From Paramecium sonneborni (taxonomy: Eukaryota > Ciliophora > Oligohymenophorea > Peniculida > Parameciidae): DNA of 64,000 nucleotides. This document shows, piece after piece, positions 34,667 to 46,239 of the stretch. The stretch lies in assembly GCA_905182985.1 (NCBI GenBank), contig CAJJDN010000070.1, positions 15,673 to 79,672 of the forward strand, given 5' to 3'. The notes below the pieces were generated by a model. It worked only from the letters and a program-made list of their open reading frames with translations, was not told the origin of the DNA and searched no databases. How positions within the stretch are numbered: position 1 is the first letter of the stretch; every line of letters begins with the position of its first letter. Made by a program: the position numbers and the translations under genes.

Positions 34667-36193
34667 ATGAGTTATTTATCCCAATCCAGTCGAATAACTT
34701 TCTTATTAATTTAACTTAAATCCAAAGCCTTAATTACACCTGACTAATACTCTAGACTTTGTGATTACGCTGCCAATGATAACCCACAATTAAAACAATT
34801 AATTAATTCATATGAAAATGGTTTATCATAGAGTGACCTTATTGATCAACTTTCCAAAATGCTTATTACTTAAAATGGTAATGAAAATATCATTAAATCC
34901 TATTTGTAAGTTTATTCACTTATCTATTAGTGATTCTATTATCATTATTTCCAAATAACTCAAAAGCAAAATTAAAGAGTTTTATCGTGAAATTAAGGTA
35001 AATCGAATTTAATTTTTATCTTAGCAAGATATCAATCATATTTATAAAGAATGTTTTCTAGCTCAATAACAGGAAGTTAAGAATCTCATTAGATTGATTC
35101 TTAAGCAATTTTATATTCAAGAATTTAGCTTAGTACATTTTAACGAAAATCAATATCATTTTCTTACAAATAGTTTTGAATCAATTATAATTTAAAATGC
35201 TTAAGATATTCAATAATTCACTTAATCATAATCCTCTCAATAATTCATAAAGACTTCATCAGAATTTTTTAGTTTATTGAAAATTGAAAAATTACCATAA
35301 TATTTTGTCATATCAAATAAAGATGTATTTTTTTTCACATTTGCTGATAAAATGAATAGCAAATTTAAACAATATTTTATGATTACTTAACTCTATAAAC
35401 ATATCATTTCTATTTTGAAATAAGGATGCTAAATATTAATATTAAAAAAACTCTAGGCTATCAGAATGGAAATATTGCAAATAGTTTCATAAACAATATA
35501 TCTTTAAACTTACAAACTAGTATTTCATATTTTGATTTAAATAATGAAATAATTTAATTTGCCAAATTTTATTAGTCAAAATGATAATGAATAATTTTAA
35601 AAATAAGAATTGACTAATTATTTAATGTTAATTTTCAAAAGTGAATGGAATTTTGTTAGTATAGATTTAGATGGGAATCTTTCAGACTAATTAAAAGAAA
35701 AGATAAAGAGCACATTTAAGAAAAGTATAAAAAGATATAGTAAAAAATTGAAATAGAAAAAGAATTTGCTTGAATCTTTCTAATAAGTAACTTAACATAA
35801 TGAAATGATTATGTGTTTATTCTTTAACAATTTCTTATAGTTGTATTATATAACTGTTCAATGGAATCACGATTAATTTGTGTAAAGTATTTAACTAAAT
35901 TTAGATCTCGATTTAAATTATCTAAAGAAATAAATTATGGGGATGCAATTTACAAAATATTTGAGAAAAATTAAATAATAATTTTAAAAGTAAAAGAATT
36001 AATTGAATCTAAAAATGATCATTTGGAGTTTAATGATGGATTTTATAAATTTTCAATGAAAGTTGAGAGAAGTATAAAATAAGAAATAAAGTAAATTTCA
36101 GTTTATTTATTTAATATGTAATTGAAAAGGTATCTTATTTATAATTTATAAGACCACTTAATGAATTATTATAAATATTTCGAAGAAAGGTGA
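34667..36193 (+). CDS. Hypothetical protein, alpha-helical, 473 aa
   Basis: Begins MSYLSQSSRITFLLIQLKSK, followed by ITPDQYSRLCDYAANDNPQL, a helix pattern seen in many ciliate proteins. Mostly long helices follow, with Gln, Lys and Leu, ending DHLMNYYKYFEER and TGA. Four introns are needed: 34906-34930 (25), 34998-35024 (27), 35813-35840 (28) and 35880-35904 (25). The last two begin GTGT rather than GTA and are placed by frame logic, so the 3' third is less certain. The exons sum to 474 codons. No domain was recognised. It sits 29 bp upstream of the phosphodiesterase start on the same strand. Confidence 0.5.
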
Positions 36194-36222
36194 AAATATT
36201 ATTAACACTTAAGAGGGCAACA

Positions 36223-37480
36223 ATGGCATTTAAATAAAAGCAACTTATAATGGAAAATTAGTTTTTTTAATAATCAGCTTTGGTAATGTATTTACCAGAT
36301 AATGATATGAGAAGATTAACTCGTGTTTATAATAATAATGATTAATTATTGGAGAAATATAGAGCTTATATAATGAAGAAGAAATAAAAGAAACTAGAAT
36401 AGATTTTAGCTAAATATTAGGAAAAGGATAAGAAAAATCCAGAAGGACGTTAAATTTCAATAGATCCTAATTTATAATAAAAATTATTGGATTATGAATT
36501 CAATTTATTAAATAAGAAATAATTTAAGAATAAGTTTACAATAGTGTATAATATATTTGATATGTGTGAATATGGTAAATAATATCCCATAAAGAATAAG
36601 GAGTTTATAAATTTTTTGACAGCTTTAAAATACAAATATAATAAAACATCAAATCCATTTCATAATTTTACTCATGGAGTGAATGTAATGCATGGATGTT
36701 TTCTTTTTGCTCATCATTAAAAATTTGGATTATATTTTAATGATTTATAAAGATATGCAATGACATTAGGAGGATTATGTCATGATGTAGGACATCCTGG
36801 AATGAATAATTTATTTTAGATAAATGCTTAAACTAAATTAACTTTGATATATAATGATAAATCAGTATTAGAGAATCATCATATAGCAGTAACTTATTAA
36901 TTATTGGCTCTAAAATAATGTGATTTTTTAGTTGCTTTGCCTAGAGCAGATAAATTAATGATTAGAAAATATATTGTTAATAATGTTTTAGCCACTGATA
37001 ATTAATATCATTTTAAATTATCAAATGATATTGAAATAAGATTTGCTTAGTCTTAAGGGGATCCTAAAATATTTTGTATATAGAATTTATATATATTAGA
37101 ATCTGAAGAAAATAAAATTTTATTAAGTGGATACTTAACTCATGCAGCCGACTTCTTTGGAGCAGCTAAATCTTATTAAATTTCAAGATAATGGAGTGAA
37201 AAATTAAGAAGAGAATTTTAAGCCTAAGTAAATTTGATCTAATATAATTTTAAAGTCTTAATTAGAAGATATTGTAGGTATCGCTTAGACTCCATATCTC
37301 AGAAATCTTGATGATGATGTTTAATATGCCAAAAATGAAGTTGGATTCTTAAAAGTAATTGTTAAACCAATTTATGAATCTTTAAATCAATTCTCTGATG
37401 GAGCAATTTCATTATAATTGGCAAATATCAATCTTAGTATCAAAAAATATTAAGAGATAGTTGATTCATAATAATCATGA
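36223..37480 (+). CDS. 3',5'-cyclic nucleotide phosphodiesterase, class I, 409 aa
   Basis: Hydrolyses cAMP and/or cGMP. The class I catalytic signatures are present: NPFHNFTHGVNVMHGCF, the metal motif HDVGHPGMNN (His187, Asp188, His191), LENHHIAVTYQLL, RKYIVNNVLATDNQYHF, and the later metal Asp in LTHAADFFGAAK, followed by WSEKLRREFQAQ. One 28-nt intron (37228-37255) is present and the exons sum to 410 codons. There is no GAF, PAS or membrane domain, only about 110 N-terminal helical residues. Two earlier in-frame ATGs near the start are alternatives. Paramecium uses cAMP and cGMP to control ciliary beating. A cyclic-nucleotide-gated channel gene also lies in this window, though 34 kb away. 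Confidence 0.9.
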
Positions 37481-37529
37481 AAGTTATTTTTATATTTATC
37501 AACAGGGAATGCCCTATCAAATACTAATA

Positions 37530-37828
37530 TCATTGCAATTCACTATCTGATAGGTCTGAATCATTTCCAGAAAATGCTTCCAATTTTTTATTGATATCTT
37601 GCATCATATCAATACTTTGATTAAAAGAATTTCTACATTCTTCTATTGAAACTCTATTTGAAGTTTTATTTTAACTATTTTTGCTCTCTGTAAATGAGCA
37701 ACTCACTAAATCTAATTTGTTATCTATCATATAAATTATTAAACTATACTCTTATCTTCTTCATTCATAGCTGCTTGCTCTTTTTGCTCTTCAATAAGTT
37801 ACTGATTTCTAGACTATAAACAACCCAT
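37530..37828 (-). CDS. Small acylated protein MGC-type, 90 aa
   Basis: Begins MGCLQSRNQQLIEEQKEQ, a good N-myristoylation/palmitoylation start (Gly2, Cys3). The rest is polar and ends KLEAFSGNDSDLSDSELQ, with acidic serine clusters that look like CK2 sites. One 26-nt intron (37724-37749) gives 91 codons including TGA 37532-37530. No domain was recognised; a peripheral membrane adaptor is possible. Its first exon and most of the second are present again at 38785-39055 because of the assembly duplication. Confidence 0.65.
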
Positions 37829-38352
37829 TAAATTTAAATATATTTATTCTAACATTTCGTTAATATTTCATAAATATCGCATCTAATCTATCCTCTTTAT
37901 ACTCTAAATATGAACATTTCGCATTTACCAAATAGTTTTTCTATTCATAAATTAAATAATATTACACAATTGTAAGTAGTCCAAAAAAATGCATCCATAA
38001 GGGTATGATCAAATACACTATATGTAATAATTTTAATCGTACCTTCACATCATGTTCCATCATCTCATTAACAGGAATATATTAAAAAAAAACAAAGTTA
38101 TCAAAGGATGAATAAGTAGTATAAATTCAACTAAATTTAATGCTATATTAAGGCAGTTATCTCTTCAAGTGGATATGTTGCACATTATCTTGAAACAGTA
38201 GGTTCTCTAAATAAATGATGCACACTATGGAAATTTTTATAGAGAAAATTAAAATGAAATATTCTATGGACCCAATATCCCAGAACTATTTAAATAATTT
38301 TTTACACTTTCTGGTTGTCCAAATAGACAAAAAAATAATAATTCGATATCCA
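37558..38352. repeat. First copy of an apparently exact 795-bp duplication flanking the N gap
   Basis: Appears identical to 38785-39579. This copy ends exactly where the 432-base N run starts, and the other copy starts exactly where it ends. It contains most of the MGC-protein gene. Probably the same genomic segment represented twice. Confidence 0.95.
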
Positions 38353-38784
38353 NNNNNNNNNNNNNNNNNNNNNNNNNNNNNNNNNNNNNNNNNNNNNNNN
38401 NNNNNNNNNNNNNNNNNNNNNNNNNNNNNNNNNNNNNNNNNNNNNNNNNNNNNNNNNNNNNNNNNNNNNNNNNNNNNNNNNNNNNNNNNNNNNNNNNNNN
38501 NNNNNNNNNNNNNNNNNNNNNNNNNNNNNNNNNNNNNNNNNNNNNNNNNNNNNNNNNNNNNNNNNNNNNNNNNNNNNNNNNNNNNNNNNNNNNNNNNNNN
38601 NNNNNNNNNNNNNNNNNNNNNNNNNNNNNNNNNNNNNNNNNNNNNNNNNNNNNNNNNNNNNNNNNNNNNNNNNNNNNNNNNNNNNNNNNNNNNNNNNNNN
38701 NNNNNNNNNNNNNNNNNNNNNNNNNNNNNNNNNNNNNNNNNNNNNNNNNNNNNNNNNNNNNNNNNNNNNNNNNNNNNNNNNNNN
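38353..38784. other. Assembly gap, 432 N
   Basis: A run of N only. Any ORF drawn across it is meaningless. Because the flanks are identical, the true gap length may be zero or negative (overlap). Confidence 1.
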
Positions 38785-39579
38785 GAATCATTTCCAGAAA
38801 ATGCTTCCAATTTTTTATTGATATCTTGCATCATATCAATACTTTGATTAAAAGAATTTCTACATTCTTCTATTGAAACTCTATTTGAAGTTTTATTTTA
38901 ACTATTTTTGCTCTCTGTAAATGAGCAACTCACTAAATCTAATTTGTTATCTATCATATAAATTATTAAACTATACTCTTATCTTCTTCATTCATAGCTG
39001 CTTGCTCTTTTTGCTCTTCAATAAGTTACTGATTTCTAGACTATAAACAACCCATTAAATTTAAATATATTTATTCTAACATTTCGTTAATATTTCATAA
39101 ATATCGCATCTAATCTATCCTCTTTATACTCTAAATATGAACATTTCGCATTTACCAAATAGTTTTTCTATTCATAAATTAAATAATATTACACAATTGT
39201 AAGTAGTCCAAAAAAATGCATCCATAAGGGTATGATCAAATACACTATATGTAATAATTTTAATCGTACCTTCACATCATGTTCCATCATCTCATTAACA
39301 GGAATATATTAAAAAAAAACAAAGTTATCAAAGGATGAATAAGTAGTATAAATTCAACTAAATTTAATGCTATATTAAGGCAGTTATCTCTTCAAGTGGA
39401 TATGTTGCACATTATCTTGAAACAGTAGGTTCTCTAAATAAATGATGCACACTATGGAAATTTTTATAGAGAAAATTAAAATGAAATATTCTATGGACCC
39501 AATATCCCAGAACTATTTAAATAATTTTTTACACTTTCTGGTTGTCCAAATAGACAAAAAAATAATAATTCGATATCCA
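38785..39579. repeat. Second copy of the 795-bp duplication
   Basis: Matches 37558-38352. It carries a truncated copy of the MGC-protein gene (minus strand, ATG at 39055, lacking the last codons, which fall in the gap). It continues into unique DNA at 39580. Confidence 0.95.
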
Positions 39580-39900
39580 AAATTCAGCTATCCATATATT
39601 TATTTCGTAATAGCGATACGATTTGCAATTAGGATAAAAATAATGATAAAATATCTATTTTAAACAATATACATTTAATTTAATAACGTAAAGTATGAAA
39701 CTTGTAAAAAATATTTATGTTTTCTGATATTTGATTTCCCTTTTAATATTATTAATTCTTAATTTATTTTTTGGCATAAGATTTTTCCTATTCAAATATT
39801 GAAATAATTAACAAATATTGTAATATCCTTATAACTGAATATGCTGAGATCTATATTATACGTTAAAATCAATCAAGGTGGATTGGTATTTTTTGAATGA
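39442..39900 (+). CDS. Weak open reading frame, 152 codons
   Basis: Starts MMHTMEIFIEKIKMKYSM and remains open under the ciliate code to TGA 39898-39900, with a hydrophobic patch FSYPYIYFVIAIRF. It is very AT-rich and its composition resembles non-coding DNA toward the end. No family was recognised. It may be a chance ORF. Confidence 0.2.
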
Positions 39901-40536
39901 CTATATCCAATATCAAAATAGAATATGCGTTTGTGGGTTAAACAAAAAGTTTAGTAAAAAATATATTGTCCTGCATTGTATAATTTATGGTAAATTAATA
40001 TAAATATGAATTATTTTAAAGATTTTGAAAATAAAAATTTATATTAGACGTAACGAGTTGTGCACTCAATTATCAGATATAAAGTTTTTATTATATATAA
40101 ATTAAATAGTTATTAAGGTAAATGGTAAATAATAAATATCTCTTTGTTTCTATTTCAATAATTAATAATTATATATTAGAACAAATAGCTGAATAGAAAA
40201 TGTTGTGATTTTAAATTATGTGTTATTTTTGGATATTTTTATATTAAAAATAAATGAGATAAAGAATTTTAAATTAATTAATGATTTGATTATATTTAAT
40301 TGTGAATAAGAGAGATCATAAATAAAAGATAAAATAATATTGATAATAAATGTTTGATTTTTCTATTACTTAAATAAATTAAAGGAATTGTTATGATTGT
40401 TTGGTATGTATAATTTAAGAAATGAATGTTATTTTGAATCTATTTATTTAGTAATAAAAATGTCTCACAGAGTTAGATAATATTAAAATGTGAAACACAT
40501 AATTTTAAATCTAATTTAAAAAAATCCAAGATTTTT
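39901..40536. other. Intergenic region upstream of eS6
   Basis: About 640 bp, extremely AT-rich. It must include the promoter of a highly expressed ribosomal protein gene. No specific element was identified by eye. Confidence 0.45.
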
Positions 40537-41499
40537 ATGAAGGTAACAAAATATGCTTTGCTTAGTTCAACATATCCTACCCCTTGACAGGTGCTTAGAA
40601 AACAGTGGAAATTGATGATGACAAGAAATGGTAATATATAATTAGAGATTATGTAGCTCAATATTCTTCGATAAGAGAATGGGATAAGTTGTAGAGGCTG
40701 ACAACTTAGGTGATGAATTCAAAGGCTATGTATTCAAGATAACAGGTGGTAACGATAAATAAGGTTTCCCAATGAGACAAGGTGTCCTATTTAAGGGAAG
40801 AGTTAGAATTTTAATGAGAAAAGGACACAAAGGATATAGACCAAGAAAAGATGGAGAGATGAAACGCAAATCAATTAGAGGATGCATTGTAGGTCAAGAT
40901 ATTAGAGTCCTTGCTTTATAAGTAGTAAAGAAAGGAGCTAATGAAATTGGTGGACTTACAGATCAAAATGTTCCAAGAAGATTAGGTCCAAAGAGATTAA
41001 CTAAATTAAGAAGATTATTTGGATTTAAGAAGACTGATGGTGTTGCTCTTGTTTAAAAGAATCTCATTAGAAGAACATGGTAAACAAAAGATGGAAAGAA
41101 GAGATAAAAGTCTGCAAAGATTTAAAGACTCGTTACTGAATCAAGATTGAGAAGAAAGACTATTTAAAAGAAGACAGAATAAGCTAGAAGAACCAAAGCC
41201 AAATAAGCTTTAGAAGCATATAAAAAATTGGCTCATGATGTTCATGAAGCACATAAGAAACACAGAAAAGCTTCATCTGAAATCAAAGAAAAAGCTTAAG
41301 AATAACCTAAAGTAATTTATGTTATGCAATTTATTAGACTAAAGACACTAAATAAGTTAAAACAACTTAACCAGTCAAACCAGCTACATAAGCTAAAACA
41401 GCTGCTCCAGTTAAATCCACAGCTCCAGTCAAGACTACTGCACCAGCTAAGACTGCAGCATAACCAACTTAAAAAGCTACAACAAAAGCTAAGAAATGA
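40537..41499 (+). CDS. RPS6: 40S ribosomal protein eS6 (RPS6), 295 aa
   Basis: Structural protein of the small ribosomal subunit. Begins [20 protein letters not shown]. The family hallmarks [55 protein letters not shown] and [17 protein letters not shown] are all present. Introns 40543-40565 (two codons after the start), 40631-40656 and 41312-41337 give 296 codons. The C terminus carries a Lys/Ala/Thr/Pro-rich tail ([19 protein letters not shown]) instead of the Ser-rich phosphorylated tail of animal S6. Base composition is richer in G+C than neighbours, as expected for a highly expressed gene. Confidence 0.97.
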
Positions 41500-41609
41500 A
41501 AATGATATTATAAAATAAAGTACATTACATAAAATAATGATATATTAATATTTATCAATTTGAAAATGAAAATTGAGGAGATTCCTCTTTTTTTTTCTTT
41601 TCTCCAAAT

Positions 41610-42506
41610 TCAAATTTTATTCTCTATCTTTATTTAGATGTCTGAGGAATATTTTTTGTATGTTCTTAATTCAATTTTGATAAATGTTTTAATGAATAAA
41701 TTTTTGGTTTATTTTCTTGTAATTCTTTAAGATAATGTTGCTCTACAACTAATGAATAAGGAGGCATAATTTAAGAAAAATGCTAAAAGTGTCGATTAAA
41801 TCTATAAAAGCTGAGCATTTTCTATTATAAAACTTAACACTATTTAATTATTATAAAATCTTACTTCTTTATATAATTCAAGGATCTATAATTTGTTTTA
41901 TTAGATTTCCTACTAATTTTCAATTATTGACTTCACATCTTTCATAATAAAAATAGCAATATCTTGCAAATCATAATAAATGTATTTAACTATATTGCCA
42001 AGCAATTAATTAGTTTAAAATTATTCTACATTTTCAATTTATGATTAAATGCTAATTCCTAAATTGCATTAATTTGATAATGTGAAATAAATTAAAATAT
42101 CTCCATTAATTACATCTTCATTAATAAATGTGGTTTAGGAAGCTAGCTTATAAAGATAAAAATAATATTATTGACAAACTTTTCCTAAAGTAGTGTTATT
42201 GGTTTGAATATTAATTTGTTTTGAAATAAAAATTTTTGATTATTCAGATCGAGCTACTTGTGAACTTAAGATGATATGAAGCAAAAGTAAAAGTTTTAAC
42301 TATTTTTACAAATTACCCTTCTCTTAGATCTCTTATTCAACAATTTTAAATAAAGACTTCAAGAATTATTTCTAAAAATAAAGAATGAATGATTATACTT
42401 TAGTTGAAATGTTTTCAAAAAAGGACTTAAGACGAATAGATATGGATTGTTAAGATTAGAATTCATTGTCTTAATCAAATATATTGAGATCTCTAAGAGC
42501 ATTCAT
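41610..42506 (-). CDS. Hypothetical protein with one strong hydrophobic segment, 289 aa
   Basis: Starts MNALRDLNIFDQDNEFQSQQ. A very hydrophobic stretch at about residues 63-77 (LKLLLLLHIILSSQVAR) could be a membrane anchor or an internal signal. The remainder is polar, with Gln/Asn-rich and helical tracts (IVKYIYYDLQDIAIFIMKDV, LQILELYKEVRFYNN). A 27-nt intron near the N terminus (about 42390) is required, and the exons sum to 290 codons. I do not recognise the family. It converges on eS6 across 110 bp. Confidence 0.5.
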
Positions 42507-42803
42507 AATAGGTTAGGAATTGCTGTTTAATTCTTTGGAATTAGTAATCATAATATTAGATATTTTGTGTTTGAAATGTATTTTAATATTTCTATTGAGA
42601 AATTGAAATATTGTATTTAATTTCTTGTAGAATACTAAATCTGAAAAATAACAAATTTGAAAGAGATTGTATAAAAAATTGATATTTAGGACTATAAAAA
42701 TTTAAAGTTATAGTAATTTAGTCATTCAAATTTTAATAAAAATATATATCAAGGAGGATGATAAATGCTTGAATAATAAATTATAAGGGAATTTAAACAA
42801 ATA

Positions 42804-43475
42804 ATGTCTAAAGACATTTTCGATATTCCAATTTGATCTGCATTTTTGGTTTATAGAGAATTACTTATTAATTACCTATTGTTTTAGCTGAAAATCAAGA
42901 AATCTTTTCAAGTGGAGGAATGCTTTCATCACTAACTTTTGAATGAGCTTAAATTAATACACTGAATAAAAAAACTTGCTTAAGTACTTCAAAAGCAGTA
43001 AGTTAACAAAGATTAACAAATAATCAAAAATATTTCTATAGAATATTTAAACGAGTAGCCAATTAGAGCCAAATATATTCAATACCTTAAATTTTGTATC
43101 CTAATACTTGATCATCATTTTTTTTAAATAGGAGTTTGCATTCAAGAAAAAAATAACTCATATCTATAGATATCTCTATTTGTTATTTTTAAATTTCCTT
43201 CTAAATTGTAGGCATTAGAAATATTAGTTTAAAATATTGGTTTGCTTGTAGATATGGAAATTACAGTTATTTTGCTATTCAGTCTATTTGGATTTCATTC
43301 ATTTTATGGAGTAAAAAATATCTCAACATTTAAAGTGATCAATAATATTAGAGAAATTTTAAAGTTTGATTCTGATTTTGTGTATCAGTTAATCTTAAAA
43401 TATCTATTTGATAAGGTTGATTATCAACAATATTAGGTTATTTCTGTAAATTTAATGTCAAACACAAATATTTGA
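42804..43475 (+). pseudogene. Probable degraded gene
   Basis: Coding-like pieces in shifting frames: MSKDIFDIPI followed by TGA, then LPIVLAENQEIFSSGGML, then TGA, then VSQQRLTNNQKYFYRIFKRV, and finally a longer open piece (VDMEITVILLFSLFGFHSFY to TGA 43473). No set of GTA...TAG introns was found that joins them, so decay is more likely than an intact gene. The parent family was not recognised. Confidence 0.3.
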
Positions 43476-44526
43476 ATGTTAATTATAAGCTTGATGAATA
43501 CTTTTATTTTAAAATAAATTCAAATTTATTTATTTTAAGATTTTTATATATATTTTCAAAACATCGATTGAAAATGTAATCTCTCTTTGTCAAGTGTTAA
43601 AAATGTTAACAAAGACCTGCTACGATTAAGTGTAACTAATGTAGATATGGTCAAACTTACAGATTATGCTATTCATGCGATTCTTAAATACATAATAGAA
43701 CAGGCCCTGTTGATCAATAACATAAAACAGAAATCATACCCTATTAAGGTATAACATAAGAATAATCCAAACTTTAGAAATGTATTAGAAAAACCAAGTA
43801 AATGTGCCTGTTCCTTAAAAAAATGACTAAAGAAATTCATTCAAAAAAAATGATTACAAACCTTAACCTTAAGTTCCTACAAAGGAGTATTTAAACAATG
43901 AGTCTAGAAAACCTGATTACTCTAAAACCATTGATGTTAATAGAGTCAGCAATAAACATGATTATTTGGATAAAAAAATTGATAGTCATGATAAAAGAGC
44001 AGATTAACAATATCTCTCAAATGATAAAAGACCTTACTCTTCTAATTAAAAAATCACTTCTGATAATGATAGAAATAGTTAATAATTAATTAACTAATTA
44101 AAAGAGGAATAATAATAAACTGAAAAATTAAGAGCAGAATTATCATAAGCTAATTAAAAAGAGAGAGAAGCATAAAGAAGATTGTATTTTTATTTTAGTA
44201 TTTTAGATAAAAATTAGAATAAGAATTTGAACTCAAAATTAGAGAAGATAAATTAAAAATTTAACAATTAACTGATGAAAATAGAAATTTAAATACAAAA
44301 TTAAATTAAACAAATAAACATATACAAGAAGAAGTAAATAAAGTCAGAAATTAATATGAAGATTAGATAAATGAATTAGAATAAATTTTAAATGAAAAAA
44401 ATTAATAATTAGAAAGTATTGCTTAAGAATATAATTTGGTAACAATTTTTTATAAATTTATTAGGAAGAATTACAATAAACTCTTAATGAGTTACAATAA
44501 GAATCTTCAATGAAAGATTAAATAAT
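43384..44526. repeat. First copy of an apparently exact 1143-bp direct duplication (likely artefact)
   Basis: Appears identical to 44528-45670 and is separated by a single N at 44527. It includes a truncated copy of the B-box gene beginning at ATG 43574. Confidence 0.95.
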
Positions 44527-44527
44527 N

Positions 44528-45670
44528 ATCAGTTAATCTTAAAATATCTATTTGATAAGGTTGATTATCAACAATATTAGGTTATTTCTGTAAATTTAAT
44601 GTCAAACACAAATATTTGAATGTTAATTATAAGCTTGATGAATACTTTTATTTTAAAATAAATTCAAATTTATTTATTTTAAGATTTTTATATATATTTT
44701 CAAAACATCGATTGAAAATGTAATCTCTCTTTGTCAAGTGTTAAAAATGTTAACAAAGACCTGCTACGATTAAGTGTAACTAATGTAGATATGGTCAAAC
44801 TTACAGATTATGCTATTCATGCGATTCTTAAATACATAATAGAACAGGCCCTGTTGATCAATAACATAAAACAGAAATCATACCCTATTAAGGTATAACA
44901 TAAGAATAATCCAAACTTTAGAAATGTATTAGAAAAACCAAGTAAATGTGCCTGTTCCTTAAAAAAATGACTAAAGAAATTCATTCAAAAAAAATGATTA
45001 CAAACCTTAACCTTAAGTTCCTACAAAGGAGTATTTAAACAATGAGTCTAGAAAACCTGATTACTCTAAAACCATTGATGTTAATAGAGTCAGCAATAAA
45101 CATGATTATTTGGATAAAAAAATTGATAGTCATGATAAAAGAGCAGATTAACAATATCTCTCAAATGATAAAAGACCTTACTCTTCTAATTAAAAAATCA
45201 CTTCTGATAATGATAGAAATAGTTAATAATTAATTAACTAATTAAAAGAGGAATAATAATAAACTGAAAAATTAAGAGCAGAATTATCATAAGCTAATTA
45301 AAAAGAGAGAGAAGCATAAAGAAGATTGTATTTTTATTTTAGTATTTTAGATAAAAATTAGAATAAGAATTTGAACTCAAAATTAGAGAAGATAAATTAA
45401 AAATTTAACAATTAACTGATGAAAATAGAAATTTAAATACAAAATTAAATTAAACAAATAAACATATACAAGAAGAAGTAAATAAAGTCAGAAATTAATA
45501 TGAAGATTAGATAAATGAATTAGAATAAATTTTAAATGAAAAAAATTAATAATTAGAAAGTATTGCTTAAGAATATAATTTGGTAACAATTTTTTATAAA
45601 TTTATTAGGAAGAATTACAATAAACTCTTAATGAGTTACAATAAGAATCTTCAATGAAAGATTAAATAAT
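44528..45670. repeat. Second copy of the 1143-bp duplication
   Basis: Continues directly into the unique 3' part of the B-box gene at 45671, so this copy belongs to the complete gene model. Confidence 0.95.
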
Positions 45671-46156
45671 TGAACAATTATAATAAAATTTACATGATAA
45701 TTAAGAAGAATTCTAATAATTAAAGGAAGAATTAATGAATAATTCTAAAAAAAATTTATAATCTTCGAATAAGAAATCGGTGAAAAGTAATGATAATCAA
45801 AAAGATGAAATAATTTAGGAATTAGGTTAATAATTGGAAGCAAAAGATGAAGAAATTCATAAATTAGAAGGTAATATATATATAATATTTATAAATTTAA
45901 AGATTTAATTGAAAATTTTAAGTAATTGTATTAACATATGAGTGATGAGAAATAATAACTTTAAGAAGAGGTAGAAAAATTAGCTAATGAGAATAATTAA
46001 TTTAGAGATATATTCAGTGTAATAATAATAATTGATTAATAGCAAAATCTTCATCTTTTTGGAATAGATCCTGAATAATTAAATGAAGAAGGAGAAGAGG
46101 GTGAAAATGAATATCCAGAAGAGATTGCTGAAGAAAATGATGATCAAAATGATTGA
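44718..46156 (+). CDS. B-box zinc-finger coiled-coil protein, 434 aa
   Basis: The N-terminal 60 residues form a B-box-like zinc finger: CQKCQQRPATIKCNQCRYG, LCYSCDSQIHNRTGP and a following His (QQHKTE), giving the C-x2-C...C-x2-C...C-x2-D-x2-H ligand series. A polar linker precedes about 300 residues of coiled coil (LEQEFELKIREDKLKIQQL, INELEQILNEKNQQLESI). The C-terminal end is acidic (EENDDQND). Introns of 29, 23, 26, 32 and 24 nt bring the exons to exactly 435 codons, supporting the model. B-box coiled-coil proteins often act as ubiquitin ligases of the TRIM class, but no RING finger is visible, so a scaffold role is as likely. Confidence 0.75.
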
Positions 46157-46239
46157 TTTTTTTATAAATAAGAAATTAATTCTAATTGATATGCTAGCTC
46201 TTTTTGATTTTAATAATTTATTTAGTAGTCATTAATAAA

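Noticed and set aside
38215..38847. Long ORFs spanning the N gap on both strands
   Set aside because: They consist mainly of unknown bases and only reflect the absence of stop codons in N.
38200..39440. Minus-strand frame with ATYPLEEITALIQ resembling a mitochondrial carrier signature
   Set aside because: Too short, flanked by TGA, and without a second carrier motif; similarity is probably chance.
43898..44089. ORF starting MSLENLITLKPLM, present twice
   Set aside because: It is an out-of-frame shadow of the B-box gene; the true frame there reads ESRKPDYSKTIDVN and joins consistently to the flanking exons.
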